Below are positions 24,293 to 33,966 of a stretch of DNA of 64,000 nt, one piece after another (within the stretch, counting starts at the first letter, position 1; every line of letters begins with the position of its first letter). Made by a program: the position numbers and the translations under genes. Below the pieces are notes generated by a model. The model was not told the DNA's origin, did not search any database, and saw nothing but the letters and a program-made list of their open reading frames with translations. Origin of the DNA: Fusibacter sp. 3D3 (GTDB lineage: Bacteria; Bacillota; Clostridia; Peptostreptococcales; Acidaminobacteraceae); NCBI RefSeq assembly GCF_001748365.1, contig NZ_BDHH01000005.1:166293-230292 (forward strand), in the 5' to 3' direction.

Positions 24293-26008
24293 ATGTTCTT
24301 AAAAAATATGAAGCTCAAATACAAGATTATTATGTTGGCGGCATTTATCATTATTATTTTCACGGCTCTTATCTTGTTGTATATTTTACCAAAGACAAAT
24401 GCTATTATCGAAGAGCGTACAATCTCTAAATTGGAAGATTTGGTGGACTTGCCGCTATCAGAGATCAGTCTTCAATATAAGCGTTTTGAAGCGGGGGAAA
24501 TCACCGAGGAGGAAGCTCAGAAAGAAGCTTTGAGGGCAATTGAAAATATGCGATATGATGAAGTGGAGTATTTTTGGGTCAATGACATGAATCACATCAT
24601 GTTGATGCATCCCATTAAACCAGAACTCAATCAAACGGATATTTCTGGATTACAAGATCCGGATGGAAAGTATCTATTTCAAGAAATGGTATCTGTTGTA
24701 AAATCAGATGGAGAAGGCATTGTAAGGTATCAGTGGCCAAAGCCAGGAGTTGATGCGCCACAACCGAAAATTTCGCTTGTTAGTGGCTATAAGCCGTGGG
24801 GATGGATTGTTGGCACTGGAATCTATGTGGATGATTTAGTTGCGATTCAACGGGCCATTTATTTACAAGTGATTATCATCTCTACGATTATTATTTTATT
24901 TTCAATTGTGATCGTGAGTATCATTGTAATTCCGATTAATAAAACATTGAGAACCATTGTGCTCAGAACGGATCAATACAAAATACTGGATTTTTCTGAA
25001 AAGATGAACATCCATTCAAAAGATGAATTTGGAGAAATTGGTGAAGCATTCGACAAAGTCAGTCAGGGATTAGAAGCACTTTTGAAGAGCATGATTATGA
25101 CTTCAAAAGAAATCAGTGGTGACTCTGAAAAAATATCAGAAAATATGAATTATTTGAAGGGCAGTTCTGGTTCCGCACTTCAATCTACAACGGATATTTC
25201 TGCTGTCATAAGACAGACGTCCGCTGCAACTGAGCACGTGAGTGAGACGCTTGATGAAGCAAAAGACGCCATCGAAGTTGTGGCCAATAAAGCAACTGAG
25301 GGTGCACAGCGCGTGAGTGAAATCAATCACCGTGCAAGTGCCATTAAAACTGATTCTGAAAAAGCAAGTGCAAATGCCTCTAAAATGTACTCTTCGGTCA
25401 AAGTGCGTATAGAAGAGGCGATGGTAAATGCAAAAGAAGTCAATAAAATCAATGAATTACTTGAAAGTATCCTTAAAATCACTGCACAGACGAATATGCT
25501 TGCACTTAATGCTTCAATCGAAGCTGCAAGAGCTGGGGATGCTGGCAAAGGTTTTGCAGTAGTTGCAGGTGAAGTGGGTAAATTGGCAGAGGCTTCTGCA
25601 AGTCTAGTCGAGAATATTAAGGTCACAGTTGATTTTATTCAAAAATCCGTAGGCATTTTAATTGATGATTCAAGTGAAATGTTGAGTTTTATTGATAAAA
25701 CAGTCTTATTGGATTATGATAAACTCAATAAAATTGGGGATCAATACAGCAATGATGCCTCTGAATTTAACAGTATTATGATGGAACTCAGTGCGATATC
25801 TGAAGAGCTAACGAGTTCTATGGAAACCATTGCGGAAAATGTAAAAGAGGTTCAGCTTGCAACAGAACAAGAGGCGGATGAAGTTGAGAACATCCTCAAT
25901 ATTACCAAAGAAGTTTCTCAAAAAACGGTGTCTGTAAATGAAATATTGAAATCCAATATTGAGTTGATCGAAAATTTAGATGACATGATCAATAAATTTA
26001 AATTCTGA
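24293..26008 (+). CDS. Methyl-accepting chemotaxis protein with sCache domain
   Basis: This 571-residue chemoreceptor has TM1 at about 10-32. A single Cache domain contains [19 protein letters not shown], closely resembling the Cache domain of the receptor at 7799. TM2 lies near 188-212, then HAMP, and a cytoplasmic signalling region with the tip [29 protein letters not shown] near residue 400. A small acid or amino acid ligand is likely but unproven. GGGGGCGATG precedes the start and an extended -10 (TATGGTAAAAT) lies at about 24200-24210. It lacks the PAS domain of the other receptor. Confidence 0.94.
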   Translation: MFLKNMKLKYKIIMLAAFIIIIFTALILLYILPKTNAIIEERTISKLEDLVDLPLSEISLQYKRFEAGEITEEEAQKEALRAIENMRYDEVEYFWVNDMNHIMLMHPIKPELNQTDISGLQDPDGKYLFQEMVSVVKSDGEGIVRYQWPKPGVDAPQPKISLVSGYKPWGWIVGTGIYVDDLVAIQRAIYLQVIIISTIIILFSIVIVSIIVIPINKTLRTIVLRTDQYKILDFSEKMNIHSKDEFGEIGEAFDKVSQGLEALLKSMIMTSKEISGDSEKISENMNYLKGSSGSALQSTTDISAVIRQTSAATEHVSETLDEAKDAIEVVANKATEGAQRVSEINHRASAIKTDSEKASANASKMYSSVKVRIEEAMVNAKEVNKINELLESILKITAQTNMLALNASIEAARAGDAGKGFAVVAGEVGKLAEASASLVENIKVTVDFIQKSVGILIDDSSEMLSFIDKTVLLDYDKLNKIGDQYSNDASEFNSIMMELSAISEELTSSMETIAENVKEVQLATEQEADEVENILNITKEVSQKTVSVNEILKSNIELIENLDDMINKFKF

Positions 26009-26053
26009 TGGGTGAGAGGGATTACGTAACGGGTTTATAACGCTCTAATCTTA

Positions 26054-26098
26054 TAGCTACATTTTATAAGGCTATTTCTTATAAGATGTAGCTATTTT
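26054..26098 (+). terminator. Terminator after the sCache chemoreceptor
   Basis: TAGCTACATTTTATAAG (26054-26070) pairs with CTTATAAGATGTAGCTA (26078-26094), with one mismatch, followed by TTTT. Confidence 0.9.
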
Positions 26099-26192
26099 GA
26101 TGATTTGTGAACATTATAGAATTTTGAAGAATATTCATTTCAATCCCATGCTATTTACATTATAATAATTAAAACAGAGAGGGGGAATCCAT

Positions 26193-27278
26193 ATGAATCA
26201 ATATCCATGTATCAGTATAAAGAAAGATCATATGCTGCATAATATGCATAATATTTTAGAAAAATGTGAAGACAGTCATATAAAAGTTACAGGGGTTATA
26301 AAAGGCTGTAATGGGCATAAAGAAATCGCAAAACTCATGATTGAAGGGGGATGCGAAAGTCTTGGAAGCTCTAGAATTTCTCATCTTAAAGCGTTAAAGA
26401 GAGAGGCTTTTGAGTGTGAGATGTGGCTGCTTAGAATTCCGATGATATCTGAAGTCAATGAACTTGTAAAATATGTTGATGTGAGTTTAAATTCAGAAGA
26501 AAGTGTACTTGAGGCAATTCATAATGCATGTCAAATGCATAAAAAAACACATCAAATTATTTTGATGATCGAGTTAGGCGACCTTAGAGAGGGTATTTTG
26601 GAGCCTGTAAAATTGAAAGAGATGGTTGATAAAATTGAATCTCAATGGACAACTCTAAAACTTGTAGGTGTTGGTACGAATTTAGGCTGTTATGGTTCTA
26701 TTAAGCCGACAGTGGATAAGATGAATGCGTTGATAGAAGTTGCAGAAGTCGTTGAAAAACAAATTGGTAGAAAATTAAAGTATATTTCAGGAAGCGCAAC
26801 CAGTTCTCTGCCACTTGTCTTTGGGGAGACGATGCCAAGTCGTATTAATCATTTAAGATTAGGAGAAGGTTTATTGCTCAATAAAGATTTACCTGTATAC
26901 CATAAGCTGAAAATTGAATCTTTATATGCGGATACGATGTTCATCAAAGCGGAAATCATTGAGATTAAAGAAAAACCGACTTATCCTTTTGGGGTTATTT
27001 CTGTAGATGCTTTTGGATACACACCGACTTATGTGGATAAAGGCATTAGAAAACGCGCAATATTGGCACTTGGTCGTCAAGATGTTTCGGATCATGATAA
27101 ACTGATTCCGACAGATCCAGATGTGTTTATCTATGGCAGTAGCAGTGATCATTTGATTGTCGATATGACGGATGTAAAACAGGCCTATAAGGTGGGCGAT
27201 ATCATGACGTTTGGCATATTTTATCAAGTTATGCTTCAAGCTTTCTTAAATGAAGAGATTCCCAAAATTTTTGAATAG
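26193..27278 (+). CDS. PLP-dependent racemase of the alanine/ornithine racemase family
   Basis: This 361-residue protein has a fold-type III PLP barrel. The PLP lysine is expected in GVIKGCNGHKE near residue 37. RLGEGLLLNKDLP and SGSATSSLPLV match the phosphate-binding loops of the ornithine racemase group (Clostridium OrR), which interconverts L- and D-ornithine at the start of fermentative ornithine degradation. Close relatives also act on alanine or lysine, so the substrate is only probable. No ornithine aminomutase or thiolase genes are adjacent. GAGGGGG precedes the ATG. Confidence 0.82.
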   Translation: MNQYPCISIKKDHMLHNMHNILEKCEDSHIKVTGVIKGCNGHKEIAKLMIEGGCESLGSSRISHLKALKREAFECEMWLLRIPMISEVNELVKYVDVSLNSEESVLEAIHNACQMHKKTHQIILMIELGDLREGILEPVKLKEMVDKIESQWTTLKLVGVGTNLGCYGSIKPTVDKMNALIEVAEVVEKQIGRKLKYISGSATSSLPLVFGETMPSRINHLRLGEGLLLNKDLPVYHKLKIESLYADTMFIKAEIIEIKEKPTYPFGVISVDAFGYTPTYVDKGIRKRAILALGRQDVSDHDKLIPTDPDVFIYGSSSDHLIVDMTDVKQAYKVGDIMTFGIFYQVMLQAFLNEEIPKIFE

Positions 27279-27345
27279 GCATTGGCGTTAGAATCATTCG
27301 CGGACGGGTATAATTGAAAGAGTCAGGTGAATGGGGGGAAATCAA

Positions 27346-29307
27346 GTGAAGTGGATTAGAAGAAGTTTGGCCAATACACTTTCTTTTTTTATAGCCATTA
27401 TCTTATTGGTGGTTTTTTGTATAATCGGATTGAGCAGTTTTAGTTTTATGACTCAAACAGTCAAAATGAATTTGCTTGAAAAAACTTATATACAATCAGA
27501 GTCTATTTCGAAGGATGTTGCCAATATATTTGAAAATGCGCAACTCTACACGAAGCAGATGGCATTAAACCCTGATATAACCGCCTATCTTAAAACCGTT
27601 AAAACACGTGAGGCTATAAGAAGTAGCCCTTATTATACGGATGTCTATGATTATTTAATTAAAATAAAAGAAAGCAATACCGTACATTTTTTGGCTTGGG
27701 TCGCCAACGAGCAGGCAAACTTTTATTTAGACAGTTCAGGCGTAGCACCTGATGCGGATTATGAAGTCACCAAACGCCCTTGGTATACTGTGGCGATTAA
27801 TTCAAGTACGGTGGCCTTTACGCCGCCCTATGTGGAATGGGAGACGCGCAAAACAGTCATCTCATCTATTCTTGCCCTTAGAGAAGGGGCTGAAGTTTAT
27901 GGCTTCGTAGTCGTGGATATCATGCTGGATTCCATACCAGAGATCTTTAAGAATGTAGCCTTGTCAGAGGCGGATAAATCGTTCTTGGTAACACACGAGG
28001 GTGAATACATTTATCATGAAAATCCAGATCAAGTCATGAACGCCTCCCTATATGATGAAACAGACCCTTTGAATGCTTATGTGGATTCAATATTTTCGCC
28101 GAAACAGGAGCTTGTTCCTATCCTATATGAAGGCAAATCCTATTATTTGATGAGCTATAGTATGGATAACAATAAATGGCAAGTAATCACTTTGCTAGAT
28201 CGAGCCAGTATTAATGCAGCTTTATACGGCATTTATTTTTGGATTGTTTTTTTGATGGTGATTGCATTTATGCTTGCGGTTGGCAGTATTCATCTGATGG
28301 TTAGACGCCATACAAAGCCTTACAAACTCCTCGTTGCTTTTGCAGGCGACATAGCCTCTGGGGATTATTCTAAAAATATTCCCCAGAGTCATTTAAATCG
28401 AGAAGATGAGATGGGCGCGATTTGTAATTCCTTTCAAAGTATCATCACAACCTTTAGAAATGAAAATGTCGTACTTGAAGAAAAGATCCGTGAAAAGAAT
28501 AAGGAATTGGAACAACAGTATCAGTATATTATTCAAACAGAAAAGGCAGCCTCTCTGGGCAATTTAGTGGCAGGTGTTGCGCATGAAATCAATACCCCGC
28601 TTGGCGTGGGTATTTCCACAGCATCGCATATAGAATTGCTCAATAAAAAAAATTTGAAACTCATTGAACTTGGCAAGATGACGAAAGCAGACTTAATTGA
28701 ATACTTTGAGAGCATTGGAGAAGCGACTTATCTGCTCAGTAATAATTTAAATCGTGCGGCTGAACTTGTGAAGAGTTTCAAAAAGATTGCTGTGAATCAA
28801 AGCAATGAGGTTCGGGTCAACTTTAACTTGAAAGAGACTATTGAAGACGTTATTTTGAGTTTAAGAGGGGTCTACAAAAGGCAACAGCATCGTATCCGTT
28901 TAAAATGTGATGAAGAGATCGAATTGAACAGTTTTCCTGGAGCTTATTCTCAAATCATGACCAATCTTATTATGAATTCCATAGAGCATGGTTTTAAAGA
29001 TAGAATGAATGGGTTGATTCAGATCGAATGTCAATTAAAACCAGAGGTTCTTATCCTTATTTATGAAGATAATGGTCGGGGCATAGAACGTGAGCACATG
29101 AAAAAAATCTTTGAACCCTTCTTCACAACAAACAGACAAAATGGGAATAGTGGTCTGGGTATGAATGTGATTTATAACATCATTACACAATCACTTTTAG
29201 GGAAAATTACACTTGAAAGTAAAGTGGATCAGTATACTCGGTTCGTCATTGAGATCCCCCTTAATACACTTTCATTGATTTATGAAGAAGAACCTCCACT
29301 TCTTTGA
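27346..29307 (+). CDS. Sensor histidine kinase with dCache domain
   Basis: This kinase has about 653 residues. TM1 is at about 10-32. A double Cache extracytoplasmic domain runs from about 40 to 285 (RPWYTVAINSSTVAFTPPYV is typical), followed by TM2, HAMP and a coiled coil. A HisKA-like dimerisation helix has the phospho-histidine in VAHEINTPLG near residue 413. The ATPase boxes N (IMTNLIMNSIEHG), G1 (DNGRGI) and G2 (GNSGLGMN) follow. The GTG at 27346 is preferred, with GGGGGGAAA just upstream; the ATG at 27331 is too close to its site. The convergent receiver-HD-GYP gene may be its partner. Confidence 0.9.
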   Translation: MKWIRRSLANTLSFFIAIILLVVFCIIGLSSFSFMTQTVKMNLLEKTYIQSESISKDVANIFENAQLYTKQMALNPDITAYLKTVKTREAIRSSPYYTDVYDYLIKIKESNTVHFLAWVANEQANFYLDSSGVAPDADYEVTKRPWYTVAINSSTVAFTPPYVEWETRKTVISSILALREGAEVYGFVVVDIMLDSIPEIFKNVALSEADKSFLVTHEGEYIYHENPDQVMNASLYDETDPLNAYVDSIFSPKQELVPILYEGKSYYLMSYSMDNNKWQVITLLDRASINAALYGIYFWIVFLMVIAFMLAVGSIHLMVRRHTKPYKLLVAFAGDIASGDYSKNIPQSHLNREDEMGAICNSFQSIITTFRNENVVLEEKIREKNKELEQQYQYIIQTEKAASLGNLVAGVAHEINTPLGVGISTASHIELLNKKNLKLIELGKMTKADLIEYFESIGEATYLLSNNLNRAAELVKSFKKIAVNQSNEVRVNFNLKETIEDVILSLRGVYKRQQHRIRLKCDEEIELNSFPGAYSQIMTNLIMNSIEHGFKDRMNGLIQIECQLKPEVLILIYEDNGRGIEREHMKKIFEPFFTTNRQNGNSGLGMNVIYNIITQSLLGKITLESKVDQYTRFVIEIPLNTLSLIYEEEPPLL

Positions 29308-29324
29308 GTGGGGGTTCTTCTTTA
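29285..29324. terminator. Bidirectional terminator between histidine kinase and regulator genes
   Basis: AAGAAGAACC plus TCCACT pairs with AGTGGG plus GGTTCTTCTT. The kinase stop codon lies in the loop, and the AT flanks allow use from both sides. Confidence 0.8.
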
Positions 29325-30884
29325 ATCAACATATTCTTCGAGCACCTTTATGATTGCTTCTTTTTCATTTAAGAAGAGTCCAAGAAGAATCGGGTCAAAG
29401 TGTTTTCCAGATTCTGAGCGCATGATTTTGAAAACCTCGTCGATTGGAATGGCCTCTTTATAGCATCTTTTGCTGACCAGTGCATCAAATACGTCAATGA
29501 TTGCCATCATCCTTGCATAAAGGGGAATATTCGTGCCAGATAACCCTAAAGGATAGCCAGTGCCATCAAATTTTTCGTGATGATAATAGGCAATATCAGC
29601 TGCTTTTTCAAAGATGGGATGGTTATTGGTTCCCAAAATGCGATAGCCAATTTCTGTATGAGTCTTAATAATTTCAAATTCTTGATAGGAGAGTTTTCCT
29701 GGCTTTTTCAATATAGAGTCTGGGATTCCTATTTTTCCAATATCATGAAGTACACTTGAAATTCTGAGCAAATCCCATTCAGATTCTGGCACATCATAGT
29801 GTTTTGCCAATAATTTCATGAATACAGAGACCCGCTTGACGTGATTTGAGGTTTCATTTGAATGTCTTTCTATAGTTTCGGTGAGGGTGAAGATCACATC
29901 CTCGTGACTTTTGACAAGGAGCTCATTAAGCTGATAGTTTTCAAGTGCCAAGGCGTAATTGTTAATGAGCAATTCGATGAGTGCTTTGTCATAGCGCTCT
30001 TTATCAAGTTCAATATAGACGTAGTCTCTAAGCGATGAAATCCCTTTATTGTAAAAGAGCAATCCCTTCTTTAAGTAGATGACATTTTTATTGGTTTCAG
30101 GTAACTCGTGGAGCACATCTTCTATACCAATAAGGCCTTTGATCTCGTCGATCAAATGGGTTTCATAAATTTTAAATTTACCAATGCCGATTAATATGAT
30201 GCCATTAGCAGTAAAGATCAAGCCGTTTTTCTCTATTTTTGAGTTTGGCATTAGATGCAAGGTATACTTTTGAAAAATAGAGATTTGTATGAAAATAGAC
30301 TCCAAAAAATCTATAAGAGATTTTTTCTTAAATAAGTCACCGCTGATTTTCACAAGTTCTTCTAGGGAACTTTTGTTGCGCTCAATATGCATGAGGTCTC
30401 TATAAGATCTTAGACAAGCATAAAGTGTGGTGTACATTTTTTGCTTAGTCAACTCTGTTTTTAATTTATAATCGTTGATATCGTAATCTCTGATCAAATT
30501 TTCTTCAGGCGCATACCCCGGTTGTCCTGTCCTTAGAACAATTCGGATCAGTCTGTTCTTTTGAACTTTTCTAATATAATCAATTACTTTTAGACCAGAG
30601 TCCATTTCTTCCATAACGACATCCAATAATATGACGGCGGCATCTGGATGACGGTCCATGTTTCTAATCGTCTCATCGGCAGAATACGTATGAATGAAAA
30701 AGAGCCCTTCATCTTCAAAAACGAAATCTTTCAGTAAGAGCTCTGTTAAAGTATGAATATCTTCATCATCATCCGCTATGATGATCTTGTAAGTTTTCTT
30801 CAGATGAGCTATTGGCTTTGAATCTTTTGAGAGAAAATCTAGATCAAATTTATGATCCTCTAATGGGGGGATTTTATGAGTCAT
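29322..30884 (-). CDS. Response regulator with DUF3369 and HD-GYP output
   Basis: This 520-residue protein has a receiver domain at about 30-150, with IIADDDEDIH, the phospho-Asp in ILLDVVMEEMD and a Lys in NDYKLKTEL. DUF3369 spans about 170-330, and an HD-GYP domain contains VLHDIGKIGIPDSIL and YYHHEKFDGTGYP. Phosphorylation probably switches c-di-GMP hydrolysis. The receiver tail VLRTGQPGYAPEE is characteristic of the DUF3369 group. GGAG precedes the ATG. Its 3' end faces the dCache kinase gene, a common layout for cognate pairs, though here they are on separate transcripts. Confidence 0.92.
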   Translation of the reverse strand: MTHKIPPLEDHKFDLDFLSKDSKPIAHLKKTYKIIIADDDEDIHTLTELLLKDFVFEDEGLFFIHTYSADETIRNMDRHPDAAVILLDVVMEEMDSGLKVIDYIRKVQKNRLIRIVLRTGQPGYAPEENLIRDYDINDYKLKTELTKQKMYTTLYACLRSYRDLMHIERNKSSLEELVKISGDLFKKKSLIDFLESIFIQISIFQKYTLHLMPNSKIEKNGLIFTANGIILIGIGKFKIYETHLIDEIKGLIGIEDVLHELPETNKNVIYLKKGLLFYNKGISSLRDYVYIELDKERYDKALIELLINNYALALENYQLNELLVKSHEDVIFTLTETIERHSNETSNHVKRVSVFMKLLAKHYDVPESEWDLLRISSVLHDIGKIGIPDSILKKPGKLSYQEFEIIKTHTEIGYRILGTNNHPIFEKAADIAYYHHEKFDGTGYPLGLSGTNIPLYARMMAIIDVFDALVSKRCYKEAIPIDEVFKIMRSESGKHFDPILLGLFLNEKEAIIKVLEEYVD

Positions 30885-31104
30885 AGCGCTCTCCTTTGAG
30901 TTATATTATTCTTATGATACCCTTATAGTAACAATTAAATAATATATTTGGATCAAAATAGATCTAAAATTTGAAACAGTAAATGCGGCTTGTAATCTCA
31001 TAACAAAATGAAGTCCTTAAATTTGTTGTAGATATATGAAGGGAATATTTTGAATTTGTCTAATTTCTTTCTTTAGGATTAATATTACGAAATGGGGGAT
31101 GACG

Positions 31105-32568
31105 ATGGTTGAGAATCGCTTTCTAGAAATAACGATAAGCCAGTATCACCATGAGCTTATTGAAGGTCACATGACGATTAGAGAAATGGTGCAGTTTTAT
31201 TTAGATCGAATAGAGGCATTTGATCAGAAGGGCCCAAAACTCAACGCTATAATCATGGTGAATCCAGATGCACTTATTGAAGCGGATCGACTTGATCTGG
31301 AGACGAGGCAATCTGGAATTATTAGGCCGCTTCAAGGTGTGCCCGTGATTTTAAAGGATAATGTCAATACAGTGGATTTGCCAACGACTGCTGGGAGTAA
31401 AAGCCTTGAGGGGGTCATACCCGAGACGGATGCCTATATTGCTCAGCGTTTAAGAGCAGCAGGGGCGATCATTATTGCCAAGTCAAATTTACATGAGTTT
31501 GCCATATGGGGTGAAACCTTGAGCTCAATCTTAGGACAGACTTTAAATCCCTATGACCTCACAAGGACACCTGGGGGATCAAGTGGTGGTACTGGTGCGG
31601 CACTTGCTGCAAATTTTGGGCTTGTGGGCATAGGCACGGATACGATTAATTCAGTGAGGTCGCCATCTTCAGCGAATAGTCTTGTGGGGATTAGACCAAC
31701 CCTTGGTTATGTCAGTAGGAGTGGGATTATTCCTTATTCGTACACCCAAGATACTGCGGGTCCTATGGCGAGAACTGTAGAGGACGCAGTGAGACTTTTA
31801 GAGGTGATCAGGGGCTATGATGTTGAAGATGAAGTCACTGCTTGGGGGCATACACACTTTAAAGTAGACCTTAAATCACATCTCATAAAAGAGGGGTTAA
31901 CCGCAAAGCGCATCGGGATTTTAAATCATTTTTTTGGAAAGCAAGCCGTACATCAAGAAATCAATCAAGCTGTCCACCAAGTGATTCAAGAAATGAGCGA
32001 AAAGGGTGCCACAATGGTAGAAGTGAACGAAATCATAGATTCAGACTATTTGGTTAATAATGTAAGCGTTCATTTGTATGACTTAAAAGATCACCTAAAC
32101 CTCTATTTGAAAACATTGCCAAGAAGTGCTAGGGTCCATTCTATGGCAGAGGTTTTAAACTCTGGATTATTTCATCCTGGCATTAAAGAGAATCTTTTGA
32201 AAGCTTCTGAACTTTCCACGACAATGCCCGAGTACAGTCAACGCATTTTAGAAAGAGAAAAAATCAAACAACAATTGATGCATATTATGGCAGATTATGA
32301 TTTGGATGCACTGATCTATCCGCATCAGAAGCAATTAACTTGCAAGGTAGGCGGCTCACAAGATGAACGCAATGGCGTCTTAGCCTCGGTTACGGGGTTT
32401 CCTTCTATCTGTGTCCCCGCCGGGTTTTCGGCAGTAACAGAAACGGCTAAAATAGGTGTTCCTATTGGTATGGAGATTTTAGGGAGACCCTTTAGTGAGC
32501 CGATCTTAGTGGAAATTGCATATGGGTTAGAGACAAATGGTTCTCATAGAAAACTACCGCAATTATAG
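31105..32568 (+). CDS. Amidase (amidase-signature family)
   Basis: This 487-residue hydrolase has the Ser-cisSer-Lys triad region: the lysine in VPVILKDNVNT near residue 80, the cis-serine in PGGSSGGTGAALAA near 157, and the nucleophile serine region GTDTINSVRSPSSANSLVGIRPT. The variation INSVRSP instead of GGSIRIP resembles secondary amidases of bacilli. The substrate is an amide but cannot be named; GatA is unlikely because no gatB or gatC is present. The ATG at 31105 has GGGGG at 6 bases; the ATG at 31099 touches that site. It may work with the metabolic genes that follow, on the opposite strand. Confidence 0.87.
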   Translation: MVENRFLEITISQYHHELIEGHMTIREMVQFYLDRIEAFDQKGPKLNAIIMVNPDALIEADRLDLETRQSGIIRPLQGVPVILKDNVNTVDLPTTAGSKSLEGVIPETDAYIAQRLRAAGAIIIAKSNLHEFAIWGETLSSILGQTLNPYDLTRTPGGSSGGTGAALAANFGLVGIGTDTINSVRSPSSANSLVGIRPTLGYVSRSGIIPYSYTQDTAGPMARTVEDAVRLLEVIRGYDVEDEVTAWGHTHFKVDLKSHLIKEGLTAKRIGILNHFFGKQAVHQEINQAVHQVIQEMSEKGATMVEVNEIIDSDYLVNNVSVHLYDLKDHLNLYLKTLPRSARVHSMAEVLNSGLFHPGIKENLLKASELSTTMPEYSQRILEREKIKQQLMHIMADYDLDALIYPHQKQLTCKVGGSQDERNGVLASVTGFPSICVPAGFSAVTETAKIGVPIGMEILGRPFSEPILVEIAYGLETNGSHRKLPQL

Positions 32569-32593
32569 GGGGAAGGTATGCTTTGAAATAATC

Positions 32594-32636
32594 AAAGGCT
32601 ATTACACAAAATAGTCCAGTGTAACAGCCTTTAATT
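32594..32636. terminator. Bidirectional terminator between amidase and CoA transferase
   Basis: AAAGGCT plus TTACAC pairs with GTGTAA plus AGCCTTT (32594-32632) and T-rich sequence follows on both strands. Confidence 0.85.
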
Positions 32637-32664
32637 TAGTTCAAACGATGTGATGGAAATGAAA

Positions 32665-33852
32665 TTAGATGGCACCAAGTGTTTTTAATGTCTCTATTTC
32701 TTCGTCGGTCAGCCCGTTCATAGTCTTCAAGATAGATTCAGTATCTTCGCCAAGAACAGGGGAAGCCTTATAGACGGCACCTTGTGTAACGCTCATTTTA
32801 ATAGGAATGCCAGGAATCTTTACTTTATGGGCAATCGGATGGTCCATTTCCAGAATCATCTCTCTGTGGTTCACCTGTGGATCATTTACAACGCTTTCTA
32901 TGTTGTTGATTGGGCCATTTGGAATGCCATTTTCATCAAAAATAGCTTGCCATTCTAAAGTCTTTTTAGTCTTTATGATGGCTTTAATAATAGGGCTAAG
33001 CAATTCGTAGTTTTCTGACCGCAACGGATTGGAGGCAAATAGTTCATGTGAGATCAAATCGGCTCTTTGAATCTGAGTACAGAATTTATGCCAGATGGAA
33101 TCATTGCCGACTGCGATCATGATTTCGCCATCCTCGGTATCGAAGGGTTCGAAAGGCACAATTGAAGCGTGGCGATTGCCTTCAGGCTTTGGAGAGATAC
33201 CTGTTGCCATATACCTCGAAATGGCATTTTCCAGTACCGCAACTTGGCAATCCAACATGCTGACATCAATCTTTTGTCCAATGCCGTTTTCAGTTCTGTA
33301 GTGGAGTGCTCCAAGTATACCGATGGCGGTGAACATGCCCGCCATGATATCGCCCACAGATGGCCCTACACGAGTCGGTTTGCCCCCCTTTTGGCCAGTT
33401 ATACTCATAATGCCGCCCATCGCCTGAACGACGCCATCATATGCAGGTCGTGCACTGTATGGGCCAGTATGACCAAATCCAGAAGTTGCAGCATAAATGA
33501 TTTGTGGATTAATAGCTTTGAGGACCTCATAACCAAGTCCCAATTTTTCCATAGTGCCGGGCTTAAAATTCTCAGTGATCACATCCACGGATTTGATGAG
33601 TTTAAAGAACTCTTTTTGGGCTTCGGGTTGCTTTAAATTGAGTGTGATGCTTCTTTTGTTGCGGTTAATGCTCATAAAGTAAGCACTTTCGCCGTTGACA
33701 TATGGGCCAAATTGTCTCGAATCATCGCCTTTAATAGGGGCTTCAACTTTAATGACATCAGCACCCATATCCGCAAGAATCATGGTGCAATAGGGGCCCG
33801 CTAATACCCGCGTAAGGTCCAATACTTTAATGCCTTTCAGAGCTTGTTCCAT
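32665..33852 (-). CDS. CaiB/BaiF class III CoA transferase (copy 1)
   Basis: This 395-residue enzyme moves CoA between carboxylic acids. The start is GIKVLDLTRVLAGPYCTMILADMGADVIKVE. The catalytic aspartate lies near residue 168 in VGPSVGDIMAG, at the place of Asp169 of formyl-CoA transferase. Length and full-length similarity fit the family. The ATG at 33852 has GAGGAGG before it; the longer frame from 33888 does not. It lies downstream of yfcC on the same strand. A second, clearly paralogous copy is at 52035. The acid substrate (oxalate, carnitine-like or other) cannot be deduced. Confidence 0.9.
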   Translation of the reverse strand: MEQALKGIKVLDLTRVLAGPYCTMILADMGADVIKVEAPIKGDDSRQFGPYVNGESAYFMSINRNKRSITLNLKQPEAQKEFFKLIKSVDVITENFKPGTMEKLGLGYEVLKAINPQIIYAATSGFGHTGPYSARPAYDGVVQAMGGIMSITGQKGGKPTRVGPSVGDIMAGMFTAIGILGALHYRTENGIGQKIDVSMLDCQVAVLENAISRYMATGISPKPEGNRHASIVPFEPFDTEDGEIMIAVGNDSIWHKFCTQIQRADLISHELFASNPLRSENYELLSPIIKAIIKTKKTLEWQAIFDENGIPNGPINNIESVVNDPQVNHREMILEMDHPIAHKVKIPGIPIKMSVTQGAVYKASPVLGEDTESILKTMNGLTDEEIETLKTLGAI

Positions 33853-33885
33853 AAAAATACCTCCTCTATTTGATATTTTCTTTGA

Positions 33886-33929
33886 CAAAGAGATGACTGT
33901 GCTTTTGGGTTTGCACAGTCATCTCTTTG
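33886..33929. other. Perfect 17-bp hairpin between yfcC and the CoA transferase gene
   Basis: CAAAGAGATGACTGTGC (33886-33902) pairs with GCACAGTCATCTCTTTG (33913-33929). There is no good T-run on the minus strand, so it may be an attenuating terminator or an mRNA-stabilising stem rather than a full stop. Confidence 0.6.
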
Positions 33930-33966
33930 GGTAATTTATCTAATTGTGTGTGGTTTGCAATCTTGA

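Noticed and set aside
31105-32568. GatA subunit of the tRNA amidotransferase
   Set aside because: No gatB or gatC gene is adjacent and the nucleophile loop has the INSVRSP form of secondary amidases rather than GatA.
33169-33636. Plus-strand open frame of 155 codons opposite the first CoA transferase
   Set aside because: It mirrors a conserved coding region and lacks a ribosome site; the minus-strand protein has full family similarity.
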